Positions 1 through 8,328 of a DNA stretch of 64,000 nucleotides are shown piece after piece (positions within the stretch are counted from its first letter, which is position 1; every line of letters begins with the position of its first letter). The notes under the pieces are model-generated. The model was given only the letters and a program-made list of their open reading frames with translations, made no database searches and was not told the DNA's origin. The stretch is taken from positions 1,054,001-1,118,000 of the forward strand of contig JACKOB010000002.1 of assembly GCA_024234575.1 (NCBI GenBank), read 5' to 3'. The position numbers and the translations under genes are program-made. This DNA is from Hahellaceae bacterium. Lineage in GTDB: Bacteria > Pseudomonadota > Gammaproteobacteria > Pseudomonadales > Oleiphilaceae.

Positions 1-409
1 GATAAGCCTGCTCGAACTTTTTTAGTTTTTCTCTTATCGGCACACCAGGCACATCCGCGTCGCTTAAATAGTCTATCGCTGTGCAGACGGTTTCGAGATA
101 TCGGCTGATCACTTCTTTGGTGCCGCAAAGTGCAATCTGATAAAGCTGTGGATTACTGATTTCGCTTAAGTGTCGATAGAGACTTTCGGTTATTAACGAC
201 ATCAAGGCAGAGGTATCCTCTGCTTCCAAAGCTGACTGCAATTGCACGATATGATTTTGCAGTAAAGATGAATGGAATAAATCGGATTCATTGTCAGCGC
301 GCCACTCGCAGGAGCCGTTGTGTAAGTCAATCTCAGAGGCAATGGCTAACCATTGTTCGTAACTTCGTGCCAGGGAAATATCCCGTTGTAACTTCTTGAG
401 CGCGGCCAT
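1..409 (-). CDS. Patatin-like phospholipase, DUF3336 N-terminal part (3' end outside window)
   Basis: An open frame starts at the ATG on 407-409 and reads leftward off the window edge, so only about 136 N-terminal residues are present. They begin MAALKKLQRDISLARSYEQW and continue with the DUF3336 pattern: a YEQW segment, an EW...ESDLFHSSLL segment, then SNPQLY and GTKEVISRYLE. DUF3336 is the helical domain found before the patatin lipase domain in TGL3/4/5-like and bacterial relatives. The catalytic GxSxG part would lie beyond position 1 and cannot be seen. A second DUF3336 patatin lies at 55162-56676. The family call rests on motif resemblance only; the lipase activity is inferred. Confidence 0.7.
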   Translation of the reverse strand, partial: MAALKKLQRDISLARSYEQWLAIASEIDLHNGSCEWRADNESDLFHSSLLQNHIVQLQSALEAEDTSALMSLITESLYRHLSEISNPQLYQIALCGTKEVISRYLETVCTAIDYLSDADVPGVPIREKLKKFEQAY

Positions 410-583
410 ACAAACTCCGACATGGTTTAGAGGTTGAGAGGATGCCACGGCCAAAAATAAATGCAACAGGGGAAAATCGTAAAAGGAGGGGCTATGGTAG
501 GGGGACGTTTCGCAAACTCGAATAAACTGTTGCTGATTTGGAGCATTCAGCAAGTATTAAGACAGGTACCTGAGGAACGAAGC

Positions 584-1360
584 TTATATTTCCGGGCTCG
601 TTAAGGTAACTTGATACTTTTGTTCCAACGCTTTTAGTTTGCCCTCGTTGATTATAGATGTCAGAGCATCTTGAAACTTTTTGATGACCCAGTCTGGTGT
701 TTGCTTGTTGAATGCATATGAGACATTGTCTTTATGGGCTATGGATGCAGTCACGAAATCCTCAGTATTTAAGCCAATTTCAGCAACCAAAGAAGAAAAA
801 TTTTCCCAATTATCTACGATGATATTCACGCGCCCGGCTGCCAACATTTTTAATGCAGAATCGGCGGTATTTGTGAAGAAAATATTGCTTTGTGGTACGC
901 CCAATAAGGTTAGATAGGAAGCACTGGCGTCATCCCTTACGGCGGCTGCTGTAATTGTCTTTTTGTTTACCAAGCCCTCTAAATCTATCTTTGGAACTTT
1001 CCGGGTAATAACATATGCGACGTTATCGAACACGGGACCAACCCACTTGAATTGCCCCTCGCGTTCGGGTGTTCGTGTAGTCAAAAATAGAACGGTATTA
1101 TCTAACGTTTTTAAGTAATTCATGCCACGAGCCCACGGTACTACCTGAAAACTCTTGCGAGTTTGCGCCGAGCCCACATTGTTAAGCATCATTTCGAAGA
1201 GTTCGACAGACAAGCCTGTCAGTTCGTCATTTTCGATGAACTGGTAAGGCGGCCAGATTTCGGTATAGATATGAAATTGGGGTAGCTCATCTGCCTTTGC
1301 AGCCGAGAAACTGAGCTTGATGAACAATATGAATAATGTTACTAAGCGAGTAAAAAGCAT
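584..1360 (-). CDS. Periplasmic solute-binding protein, family 3 (amino-acid type)
   Basis: A 258-residue protein. The start at 1358-1360 is chosen because it gives a clean signal peptide (MLFTRLVTLFILFIKLSFSA, cleavage near AKA-DE); the longer frame to 1468 adds an unlikely hydrophobic preface. The mature part begins with a typical SBP_bac_3 opening (IYTEIWPPYQF, then LTGLSVELFEMML) and keeps the two-lobe layout, with AAAVRDDASASYLTLLG in lobe 2 and RVNIIVDNWENFSSLV near the hinge. No ABC permease or ATPase is adjacent, so it may be an orphan binding protein of the kind common in marine gammaproteobacteria, possibly a sensor partner, rather than part of a transporter. The ligand is unknown. 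Confidence 0.75.
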   Translation of the reverse strand: MLFTRLVTLFILFIKLSFSAAKADELPQFHIYTEIWPPYQFIENDELTGLSVELFEMMLNNVGSAQTRKSFQVVPWARGMNYLKTLDNTVLFLTTRTPEREGQFKWVGPVFDNVAYVITRKVPKIDLEGLVNKKTITAAAVRDDASASYLTLLGVPQSNIFFTNTADSALKMLAAGRVNIIVDNWENFSSLVAEIGLNTEDFVTASIAHKDNVSYAFNKQTPDWVIKKFQDALTSIINEGKLKALEQKYQVTLTSPEI

Positions 1361-1709
1361 AATCTTTCTCTGCAGCAGCGCAAGTACGAAGAGATACGCA
1401 TCGCTTACTAAAAGAAAACCTAAAGAATAATCAAAGTTTAGTCCGTTAGTTAAATACCCGCCACTCATTAAGTGTGCTGAGCTTTCTAACGCCGAGTTTG
1501 CGGTAAGACTTATACCTGAAACTCCTAAGCAGTCTATTATTTATTGCCTGCGCAGGTGAGTCTGTGTCAGACGGTACCGGTACTCCGAGCCTTCGGTTTT
1601 TGTCATTGGTTTGTGATAGATACTTATTCTTGGCATGATTGTGAACAAAAGTCGTGGAGTAGGGTCAAACGATTTTAAAATTATCACGGGTATGCAGGAG
1701 TGAGCAGCA
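1361..1709. other. Intergenic region, no gene recognised
   Basis: This stretch lies between two divergently oriented genes and should hold both of their promoters. I see no RNA gene or repeat. A leftward open frame (1541-1915) enters it, but that frame runs through the DUF2461 gene and has no family features. A ribosome-binding site (GGAG near 1697) belongs to the gene starting at 1710. Confidence 0.5.
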
Positions 1710-2417
1710 ATGTCTGGGGAAATATCTGATTTTAAAGGCTTTCCGGTGGAGTTTTTTACGTTTTTCGAAAAGCTAAAGCAGAATAATAATCGTGAATGGT
1801 TCACCGAGAACAAGCCCGCATATGAAAAATATGTGGTGGCGCCCATGCAGTCGTTTATTGTGACTTTCGAGCCGAGACTCGTTGGTATTTCTCCGCATTT
1901 TATTGCCAGTCCCAAAAAAGTCGGCGGTTCAATGTTCCGGATTCATAGGGATGTTCGTTTTGCGAAAGACAAGCGGCCATACAAAGAGCATGCCGCTTGT
2001 CAGTTTCGGCATGAAGCAGGTAAGGATGCACATGCACCGGGATACTATTTACATTTGGCAACAGACGGTGTTGTGGCAGGAGCCGGTGTATGGTTGCCTG
2101 CAGCCGATAAACTCTTAAAAATCAGGCAGCGGATTGTTGATAAAGCGTCTCTTTGGCAGCAAGTTCTGGAGGCTGGCGAAATGAGAGTCTTTGTCGAAGG
2201 TATTGAAGGAGAAACCCTTGTGCGTCCACCGAAAGGTTTTTCAGTAGAAGAAAGGCACCTTCAGGATATTAAGAGAAAGAGCTTTATAGTAAAGCGTCGA
2301 TTTTCTTTGCAGCAAGCGCAGTCTGCTGAATTTCTGAGTGAGGTTGCTGACACATACCTCTCAGCGGCACCGCTAATGCGCTTTCTTTGTGCCGCTGTGG
2401 AGGTTTCGTATGATTAG
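1710..2417 (+). CDS. DUF2461 / TIGR02453 family protein
   Basis: A 235-residue soluble protein with a GGAG ribosome-binding site about 10 nt before the ATG. It shows the DUF2461 signature in order: FFEKLKQNNNREWFTENKP near residues 13-31, then GGSMFRIHRDVRFAKDKRPYKEH (about 71-93), a GYYLHL segment and GAGVWLP near residue 125. The family is widespread in bacteria and its biochemical role is not established; I do not assign one. It stands alone, convergent with the ugd gene that ends at 2480. Length and motif order match full-length members, so it looks intact. Confidence 0.85.
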   Translation: MSGEISDFKGFPVEFFTFFEKLKQNNNREWFTENKPAYEKYVVAPMQSFIVTFEPRLVGISPHFIASPKKVGGSMFRIHRDVRFAKDKRPYKEHAACQFRHEAGKDAHAPGYYLHLATDGVVAGAGVWLPAADKLLKIRQRIVDKASLWQQVLEAGEMRVFVEGIEGETLVRPPKGFSVEERHLQDIKRKSFIVKRRFSLQQAQSAEFLSEVADTYLSAAPLMRFLCAAVEVSYD

Positions 2418-2479
2418 ACTCAGGCTAGTGTTTTCTAGCACAATGGTTTTGCCCTTAGTTTAGGATAGCGGCAAAACGC

Positions 2480-3823
2480 TTAGGCCTGGTGTCGAATGCT
2501 ATCGCCTCGGCCTATGGCGTAATAAGTATAGCCGCGCCTTTTCATCATCTTTGGGTCAAACAAATTACGACCATCGATGACGACTTTAGATTTCAATGTC
2601 TCGCCAATTACATCGAAATCCGGTGCCCGGAATTGGTTCCACTCAGTGCAGATGATTAATGCTTCGCTCCCGGTTAAGCAGGCCTCCTTGGTGCCCATCA
2701 GCAAAAGATTATCGTTGTTACCATAGATTCTTTGGCACTCATCCAGTGCTTTGGGGTCATAGGCTTTTACTCGAGCCCCGGCTTTCAGCAAGCTTTCAAT
2801 CAGCACCCGGCTAGACGCTTCGCGCATATCATCCGTGTTGGGTTTGAAGGCTAGCCCCCATACTGCAAACTGTTTACCTTTCACGTCGCCATGAAAGTGT
2901 TCCAGCACGTGTTCGAAGAGTTTCGTTTTTTGCCTGGCGTTAACGCGTTCTACTGCTTCAAGAATACTGGGTTTGTAGTCAGCTTCATTGGCAGAACGAA
3001 TCAGAGCTTGTACATCTTTGGGAAAACACGATCCACCGTAACCACAGCCCGGATAGATAAATTGATAGCCAATGCGGGGATCAGACCCGATACCCTGGCG
3101 TATCATCTCGATATCGGCACCGAATATTTCCGCGAGATTAGAAATCTCGTTCATAAATGAGATTTTAGTCGCCAGCATGCAGTTGGCCGCATACTTGGTG
3201 AGTTCGGCGGAGCGCACATCCATAAAGATTATTTTGTCGTGGTTACGATTAAAAGGCGCATAGAGTTCACGCATCAATTCTTTTACTTCTTCGTTGTCGG
3301 TGCCGATAATAATTCGGTCTGGCTTTTTGCAATCATTGACCGCATCGCCTTCTTTTAAAAATTCAGGGTTAGAAACCACGTCAAAGCTAAGATCTGAAGA
3401 TCGGTCTTGTAATACAGCTGATATTTTTTGTTTGACCTTGTCCGCCGTACCAACGGGTACGGTGGACTTGTTTATGATGACCTTGTAGCTTTGCATATAA
3501 GTGGCAATGGTCTCGGCGACAGTCAGTACATATTTCAAATCCGCTGATCCATTTTCATCGGCGGGTGTGCCAACCGCCACACAGAGTATTTCGCCATGTT
3601 TAACGCCGTCTTCAGCGGATGTGGTAAAAACTAAACGGCCCTGTTCTACGTTTTCCTTAACCAACGGCACCAAGCCTGGCTCGTAGATCGGGATGATGCC
3701 TTTGTTCAGGTTGTCGACTTTTTTCTCGTCCACGTCAACACAAACGACTTTATGTCCAACTTGTGCTAATACTGCCGCCTGAACTAACCCTACGTAGCCA
3801 ATACCAAAAACAGTCACTTTCAT
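2480..3823 (-). CDS. ugd: UDP-glucose/GDP-mannose 6-dehydrogenase family protein
   Basis: A 447-residue cytosolic dehydrogenase that converts a nucleotide sugar, most likely UDP-glucose, to the uronic acid by two NAD-dependent oxidations. The Rossmann start GIGYVGLVQA, the central LTKYAANCMLATKISFMNEISNLAE helix, the catalytic GGSCFPKD cysteine motif near residue 260 and the C-terminal domain with WGLAFKPNTDDMREA are all present. Length equals the family norm. It forms the left border of the polysaccharide locus and would supply UDP-glucuronate as a sugar donor. I found no sigma-54 promoter before it, unlike most neighbouring units. UDP-glucose rather than GDP-mannose specificity is an inference. 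Confidence 0.93.
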   Translation of the reverse strand: MKVTVFGIGYVGLVQAAVLAQVGHKVVCVDVDEKKVDNLNKGIIPIYEPGLVPLVKENVEQGRLVFTTSAEDGVKHGEILCVAVGTPADENGSADLKYVLTVAETIATYMQSYKVIINKSTVPVGTADKVKQKISAVLQDRSSDLSFDVVSNPEFLKEGDAVNDCKKPDRIIIGTDNEEVKELMRELYAPFNRNHDKIIFMDVRSAELTKYAANCMLATKISFMNEISNLAEIFGADIEMIRQGIGSDPRIGYQFIYPGCGYGGSCFPKDVQALIRSANEADYKPSILEAVERVNARQKTKLFEHVLEHFHGDVKGKQFAVWGLAFKPNTDDMREASSRVLIESLLKAGARVKAYDPKALDECQRIYGNNDNLLLMGTKEACLTGSEALIICTEWNQFRAPDFDVIGETLKSKVVIDGRNLFDPKMMKRRGYTYYAIGRGDSIRHQA

Positions 3824-3946
3824 GGGAGCACCTGCTTATAAATAATGTGATAAAAATGTTTTCCTGTATGCGATCGTCAATCGAGACATCTCGGCAACAG
3901 AAGCTTTTGCTTACAAATATGTTCTATCCAACGTTGCCGCCAGAGA

Positions 3947-5398
3947 TCACCACTTCCAATAGGCTGGAGTGAGCTGCAACATCACTTGGTTGTTACTGTT
4001 GTCATACCAGTTGCGACCTGATTTCCCTGATGACTTAATAAACGTCACTAACTCCGGGTAAGCTTTACCGATATCAGTTTGCTCAGTAGGCGGCCTCCAG
4101 TTTTCTGGCATAATGAGGCCGAAGGGGTAGCCCTGATCATTTTGAAACGCCATGCCTGAAAGAATAAGTTGTTGGGTTTGGTGCACGTAAAGGTAAGGTG
4201 AAAAGGGAGCAGTGCTAGCGGTCGAAGGATCGACGGGGCTATCGAGTTGAATAGAAAACTGGAATTTGTGCCCCTGTGTCAGAGGAATCGCCGCTTCGGT
4301 ATTGACAAAAGAGCTTCCCTCATAAGGTGTCCAAAGCTCACTAGTATTGCTGAGCAATTGCAGGTTAATGTTTCCTGAAAAGACACTCTCCTGGGATAAT
4401 TCGCTCATCATCATGCCGCCATTAGGAGCGAATACTTTCGTGTTAGCCAGACCGCCGACCGATCCGAAAGTCATTGCCAGCCCCCAGTCCAAATCGAAAA
4501 GCGCCCCTTTGGCGACGAGATAGCCTTCACCAAAAACATCGACAATTTTCCCGTATTTGTTGTAGCCGTAGGCTATACGGTAGGCAACGACCAGGTCATT
4601 GAAGTCATAATCTCCGCGGCTCGGAAAACGGTCTTCAAAGGCAGAAAGATAAAATCCGCTAGCGCTGGGGAAATAAGCAGTACTGGCTTTGCTCAGGTCT
4701 GTATCACTGGGTGAGATCACCAGTGGTGCTTCTTGTTGACCGGCGGCAACTTGATCAAGATAGGCGGCATCTTCTGCCGAGACAATCGCGACATCTTCAT
4801 AGCCATTTGAATAGTCATAAAAGGCTTCAGGATCTCCGAGTTGAACATTGGTATCCAAGAAATTGATATAAAGTGTAATCGCGGTCGCCTGTCCTAATTC
4901 TTGCGGAACGCTGACGTAAACTGTGGCATCAAAGTCTGAGCCATAGATACCGCTGGTAGAGTTGCTGGTTATTCGACTGGAGCCGGTGTCGCCAATTAAT
5001 GTGAAATAAGTGCTTCGGCTCGTATTGCCCTTTGTCGCGAGCAAGCTTTGGGTTTGCGTCCAATACTCGGTGAAGGTTGAAATTTTTCCATCAATAACTG
5101 CTTCTAAACGTAGTTGTGCAATTGAGACACCCTGCGACGAAGCTTTTTCTGTGCCATTGGCCGCCTCGTTAACATCTATGGCAAATGCCAGCGCGCCATT
5201 ATTGTCTTGTCGAAAGGCTTCGATATCGGCGGATGTTAAATCTTGTCCATTTCCAGAGACGTCGAAAACGTTGATCACACCCTTGCCGTTAGCCGGTATC
5301 ACATCCGTGAGTCTCTTTGATACCACTGAGGCGGCAGAGGGCGAGGCGATTGTCAGGCAAATCAACGCGGCACTTAGGTTGATGAAGTAAGTTCTCAT
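3947..5398 (-). CDS. LruC domain-containing secreted protein
   Basis: A 483-residue exported protein with a signal peptide (MRTYFINLSAALICLTIASPSAA). The C-terminal half carries the LruC domain signature FEDRFPSRGDYDFNDLVVAYR (around residues 260-281), an acidic calcium-binding-like motif, followed by a long beta-rich region with GxxMAFQNDQGYPFGLIMPENW. LruC was first described in Leptospira; related proteins are common in marine gammaproteobacteria and Bacteroidetes, and the function is unknown. Its start overlaps the stop of the upstream lipoprotein gene by 4 nt (ATGA), so the two are probably translationally coupled and transcribed from the sigma-54 promoter at 5938-5954. Inference: a secreted matrix or surface component co-expressed with the polysaccharide. 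Confidence 0.8.
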   Translation of the reverse strand: MRTYFINLSAALICLTIASPSAASVVSKRLTDVIPANGKGVINVFDVSGNGQDLTSADIEAFRQDNNGALAFAIDVNEAANGTEKASSQGVSIAQLRLEAVIDGKISTFTEYWTQTQSLLATKGNTSRSTYFTLIGDTGSSRITSNSTSGIYGSDFDATVYVSVPQELGQATAITLYINFLDTNVQLGDPEAFYDYSNGYEDVAIVSAEDAAYLDQVAAGQQEAPLVISPSDTDLSKASTAYFPSASGFYLSAFEDRFPSRGDYDFNDLVVAYRIAYGYNKYGKIVDVFGEGYLVAKGALFDLDWGLAMTFGSVGGLANTKVFAPNGGMMMSELSQESVFSGNINLQLLSNTSELWTPYEGSSFVNTEAAIPLTQGHKFQFSIQLDSPVDPSTASTAPFSPYLYVHQTQQLILSGMAFQNDQGYPFGLIMPENWRPPTEQTDIGKAYPELVTFIKSSGKSGRNWYDNSNNQVMLQLTPAYWKW

Positions 5399-5904
5399 AA
5401 TGTCAGCTCTCCGTAAATTGTCTCAAAGTCTCCGGTAATACCGAAAAGTTCGTAATTAAGACTTGGCTGCGCGATTGGTACGCTGACGTCTAGCTGGACG
5501 GTGTATTCATCTCCTTCCAGGGTGGGAATGACTTCACCTAGAAATACCGGCGAGAATGGGTTGTCATAAACTTTCAGGAAAAGCCGAGGCTCAATAATGA
5601 TGTCGTAGGGCACCATGATTGTGATGGACTTGTTTTCGAATACCGCAATCTCAATGCCGGCTTCATTAGGATTATCCGCGAGCGCCTCACCGACTGTGGC
5701 GCCAATGATCTCTGTATCCGGCGTTAGCGTGCTTTCGAGTTGCTGACTGGCATTGATTTCAGGCACTGGCAGGGTAGTGCTCACCGGATTGCTATTCGCC
5801 CCGCCACAGCCTGATATAGGCAGCAGTAACGTGAGGGCTGCTGCAAGAAATGGTGCGCGTGGGGGCCAATGAAAAATATGTGATAGGGGCCTGCATGTTT
5901 GCAT
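5395..5904 (-). CDS. Small predicted lipoprotein of the LruC operon
   Basis: A 169-residue protein with an N-terminal hydrophobic segment (FLAAALTLLLPISGC) ending in a lipobox-like ISGC, Cys at about residue 33. The mature part is beta-rich with no family I recognise. The ATG at 5904 is preceded by AAAGGAG at a good distance. It is the first gene after the sigma-54 promoter at 5938-5954 and overlaps the LruC gene by 4 nt, so the two products probably work together at the envelope. No catalytic motif is visible. Confidence 0.75.
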   Translation of the reverse strand: MQTCRPLSHIFHWPPRAPFLAAALTLLLPISGCGGANSNPVSTTLPVPEINASQQLESTLTPDTEIIGATVGEALADNPNEAGIEIAVFENKSITIMVPYDIIIEPRLFLKVYDNPFSPVFLGEVIPTLEGDEYTVQLDVSVPIAQPSLNYELFGITGDFETIYGELTL

Positions 5905-5937
5905 TGTGAATACTCCTTTGTGTAGTTAAGAGTAATT

Positions 5938-5954
5938 CAGCAAGACTTAGGCCA
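5938..5954 (-). promoter_or_regulatory. Sigma-54 promoter of the lipoprotein-LruC operon
   Basis: Read on the minus strand the element is TGGCCT-AAGTC-TTGCT, with the GG and GC doublets exactly 10 nt apart (GG at 5953-5952, GC at 5941-5940). This is close to the consensus TGGCAC-N5-TTGCW. The expected start would fall about 12 nt further, near 5928, giving a short leader before the ATG at 5904. A LuxO-like box lies about 55 bp upstream. Confidence 0.8.
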
Positions 5955-6006
5955 TAATTATAAGTATAATAAAAACAGTAGGTTATACTTAGTTCTGTTC
6001 TCCTGT

Positions 6007-6019
6007 ATGCAAATTGCAA
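6007..6019 (-). promoter_or_regulatory. LuxO/SypG-like activator box
   Basis: On the minus strand the 13-mer is TTGCA-ATT-TGCAT, one mismatch from the LuxO site TTGCA-N3-TGCAA. It lies about 55 bp upstream of the sigma-54 promoter at 5938-5954, a normal place for an enhancer-binding activator. The same box type precedes other promoters in this locus. Confidence 0.65.
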
Positions 6020-6060
6020 TGCATTTGGAGACGTAGCTTGCGTGTAACTGTTAGACCGGA

Positions 6061-7002
6061 TTAAGGGCGTAGCACGAGATCATCAAGGTCTAGTATTAAC
6101 CCGTCATTTTGTCCGGCAGCAAAAAAGACAACGCGAACAATGCTGTTTGTCAGTAGTCGGTCTCCTGAGGGGTTGCGAATATGCAGCAGAGGAACACAGA
6201 AGCTTTGCCACTGTGTCGAGATGGAAAACTGAGCGTGAAACCGTGTTTGATAGTCATGAGATGCACGATCATCAATACGTGTATGCAGCTCGGCCGAATT
6301 GGATAGCCTGCTCTTAAAGCAGAGTTGGGTGAACATGGACCAGTCAATATCCGGATTGACGAATGTCACCCCCGACCAGCCTGAATGCTTGATTTCGGTT
6401 CTTAAAAAGCGATCAGCGCCGTCATCGGTCGTCTTTAGGAAAAAGCGTTCTTGTGATGCCGGCTCCCAAAAGTCGATATCCTGGTCTTCTGAAAAGGTCG
6501 TAAGTATCGGCATTCGTTGGTGCAGGCGGTAAAGGTTGGTTGCATGGCTGACAAGAGGGATTGTACTAAATGACACTAATACCAGAGCCAGAGCAATAAC
6601 GATTTGGCGGAACGGGTGGAGGGTAAGATAAGCAAAGGCAATCAATACGCCGGAGGCTCCCCAAAGCAAATCTTCATAGCTTCGGGTTCGACCAACGAGG
6701 GGTTGCACAAGCTCAATGGCGATGAGAATAGAAAAACTGAAAAGTATTGCTAGCCATCGATACCGGGATATCCACTTTGGCAGGTAGGTAAAAAGAGTAG
6801 TTAAGAGTGAGCAAAGTAATACACCTGCGGGAAAATGCAGGGCATTCATCGCCGCGTTTATGAGGTAATGATAAGGCAAATTATGGGTGGGGATAAATGC
6901 CATCGTACCGAGAGCGACTAACACTAAAAAAATCAATGTGCTCCGTTTAGGAGAGAATCTCAAATGCTTATCATCATGGTTTCGGTGATTGATTGACGTC
7001 AT
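6061..7002 (-). CDS. VanZ-like membrane protein with C-terminal carbohydrate-binding-like domain
   Basis: A 313-residue protein. Residues about 20-155 form four or five membrane segments with the VanZ-family pattern: NALHFPAGVLLCSLL early, then ELVQPLVGRTRSYEDLLWGASGVL, with conserved E, Q, R and D positions. After the last membrane segment, residues about 175-313 are a beta-rich extracytoplasmic domain (IDFWEPASQERFFLKTTDDGADRFL...SGWSGVTF...LDLDDLVL) that resembles CBM11/CIA30-type sandwich domains. Inference: a membrane-anchored protein that binds or senses polysaccharide at the cell surface. It is monocistronic, divergent from the glycosyltransferase at 7273, and has its own sigma-54 promoter. 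Confidence 0.7.
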   Translation of the reverse strand: MTSINHRNHDDKHLRFSPKRSTLIFLVLVALGTMAFIPTHNLPYHYLINAAMNALHFPAGVLLCSLLTTLFTYLPKWISRYRWLAILFSFSILIAIELVQPLVGRTRSYEDLLWGASGVLIAFAYLTLHPFRQIVIALALVLVSFSTIPLVSHATNLYRLHQRMPILTTFSEDQDIDFWEPASQERFFLKTTDDGADRFLRTEIKHSGWSGVTFVNPDIDWSMFTQLCFKSRLSNSAELHTRIDDRASHDYQTRFHAQFSISTQWQSFCVPLLHIRNPSGDRLLTNSIVRVVFFAAGQNDGLILDLDDLVLRP

Positions 7003-7070
7003 CGTATCTCGCTATCTACATAAAAAAATCAGAGGGTTAACACCTAAACATTGAATGGGTCATATTACAC

Positions 7071-7086
7071 AGCATGAATTGTGCCG
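7071..7086 (-). promoter_or_regulatory. Sigma-54 promoter of the VanZ-like gene
   Basis: On the minus strand the element reads CGGCAC-AATTC-ATGCT, with GG and GC 10 nt apart (GG at 7085-7084, GC at 7073-7072). The expected start is near 7060, about 58 nt before the ATG at 7002. It is divergent from the promoter at 7228-7243, and both can use the tandem boxes at 7141-7166. Confidence 0.7.
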
Positions 7087-7140
7087 AATTCATTAAAGTG
7101 ATCCGTCTATTCATTCCTTGCGATAGCTGACTACCTTGGA

Positions 7141-7166
7141 TTGCATTATGGCAATGCAAATTGCAA
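7141..7166 (+). promoter_or_regulatory. Tandem LuxO/SypG-like boxes between divergent promoters
   Basis: Two 13-mers lie directly end to end: TTGCA-TTA-TGGCA (7141-7153) and ATGCA-AAT-TGCAA (7154-7166). Both resemble TTGCA-N3-TGCAA with one or two mismatches. They lie about 60 bp from each of the two divergent sigma-54 promoters, the geometry expected of a shared enhancer. Confidence 0.7.
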
Positions 7167-7227
7167 ATAGCTGTCTTAGAGGAGTGGCAACTGAAACTAT
7201 CCTATTGAAATAGAGTGATTTTAAGTT

Positions 7228-7243
7228 GGCCCATCGTTTGCAT
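7228..7243 (+). promoter_or_regulatory. Sigma-54 promoter of the glycosyltransferase/REC-GGDEF unit
   Basis: The element TGGCCC-ATCGT-TTGCA has GG at 7229-7230 and GC at 7241-7242, 10 nt apart. The expected start is near 7254, which rules out the ATG at 7249 as the gene start and supports the ATG at 7273 behind AAAGGAG. Confidence 0.8.
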
Positions 7244-7272
7244 TATTCATGTCAGATAAAGGAGATGTGAAG

Positions 7273-8262
7273 ATGAAGCGTACCGTTTTTTTGTTTTTAG
7301 ATAGTCGAGGAATGGGGGGCGTTGAAACCCATGTGTTAACCTTAGCCAGAAGTCTGCGGCAGCGAGGCGATCATGTCGTTGTGTTGTTTTGGCAGCGCTA
7401 TGGTGCGCACCCAATGATTCCCGAATTGGTGAGTGAGGGCATCTCATTCAAGTTACTGAAGGGGAAATTCAGCCATCTTTTGCAACTATTGTATCGCAAT
7501 CCACACAGTGTTCTGCACACACATGGATACAAGGCCAATATACTCGGTCGAATGGCTGCGGCGCTGCTATTTAGGCGCTGTGTCAGCACCTTTCACAATG
7601 GGGACTTGGGGGAGGGTAAATTGCGTCTGTATACCTGGCTAGATTTAGCTTCGGCTTTTATGTCTAAAAATATTGCGGTTAGTCAGGAGATTTCACAACG
7701 CATTTTTGCCAAGAACCGGTTGATCCCCAATTATGTTCGTTTACCCAGTCTCAGCGTGGCCCCGCAGCGATGTGCCATTGCTTTTGTCGGCAGGCTGGAA
7801 CAGGTAAAGCGAGCAGATCGCTTTATCGACTTAGCACGGCGGTTTCCGTCCCATGAGTTTCATGTTTACGGAGAGGGGTCGCAACGCCTGTCATTGCAAA
7901 GCAATAGCCCTAAAAATGTGCAATTTCGAGGGTTTGTGGCAGATATGGCGGGAGTATGGCGCAACATTGATCTAATGATTATCTGCTCGGACACCGAAGG
8001 CTTGCCACTGTGTGCCTTAGAGGCGATGTCTTACGAGGTACCGGTTGTAGCTAGACCTGTAGGAGATTTGCCCGTTTTAATCAATGATGGGGTCAATGGC
8101 TACATTCGAGACAGCAATGATGAGTTGGCAGAGGGTATTGCTCGTTGGTTGGCTCTGACGCCATCTCAAAAGCAAGTGGTACGACAAAATGCAAGACAAA
8201 CCATAGGGGAGCACTTTTCGGAAGAACGTTGTCTTTCTGCACTGCTGACTGAATATTGTTAA
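7273..8262 (+). CDS. Glycosyltransferase family 4 (GT-B)
   Basis: A 329-residue cytosolic enzyme predicted to add a sugar to the lipid-linked polysaccharide repeat unit. The N-terminal domain opens with FLFLDSRGMGGVETHVLTLA, the usual glycine-rich GT4 start; the C-terminal Rossmann half has AIAFVGRLEQVKRADRFI and the donor-binding SDTEGLPLCALEAMSYEVPVV with the EGxPxxxxEAM motif. The start at 7273 is preferred because of the ribosome-binding site AAAGGAG and the position of the sigma-54 start. It is first in a unit with the REC-GGDEF gene 66 bp downstream. Donor and acceptor cannot be told from sequence. Confidence 0.88.
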   Translation: MKRTVFLFLDSRGMGGVETHVLTLARSLRQRGDHVVVLFWQRYGAHPMIPELVSEGISFKLLKGKFSHLLQLLYRNPHSVLHTHGYKANILGRMAAALLFRRCVSTFHNGDLGEGKLRLYTWLDLASAFMSKNIAVSQEISQRIFAKNRLIPNYVRLPSLSVAPQRCAIAFVGRLEQVKRADRFIDLARRFPSHEFHVYGEGSQRLSLQSNSPKNVQFRGFVADMAGVWRNIDLMIICSDTEGLPLCALEAMSYEVPVVARPVGDLPVLINDGVNGYIRDSNDELAEGIARWLALTPSQKQVVRQNARQTIGEHFSEERCLSALLTEYC

Positions 8263-8328
8263 AAAATAATCTGCCTTAATTGAAGTGTGATAGATAAATT
8301 TTACTAACGCCTACGGAGTATCGATATT

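Noticed and set aside
1541..1915. Leftward 124-residue open frame
   Set aside because: It runs through the start of the DUF2461 gene on the opposite strand, has no family features and no ribosome-binding site. The DUF2461 gene explains the sequence.
3824..3946. Possible sigma-54 promoter before ugd
   Set aside because: No GG-N10-GC pair was found on the minus strand in this gap and no activator box is present, so ugd may be expressed from an ordinary promoter.
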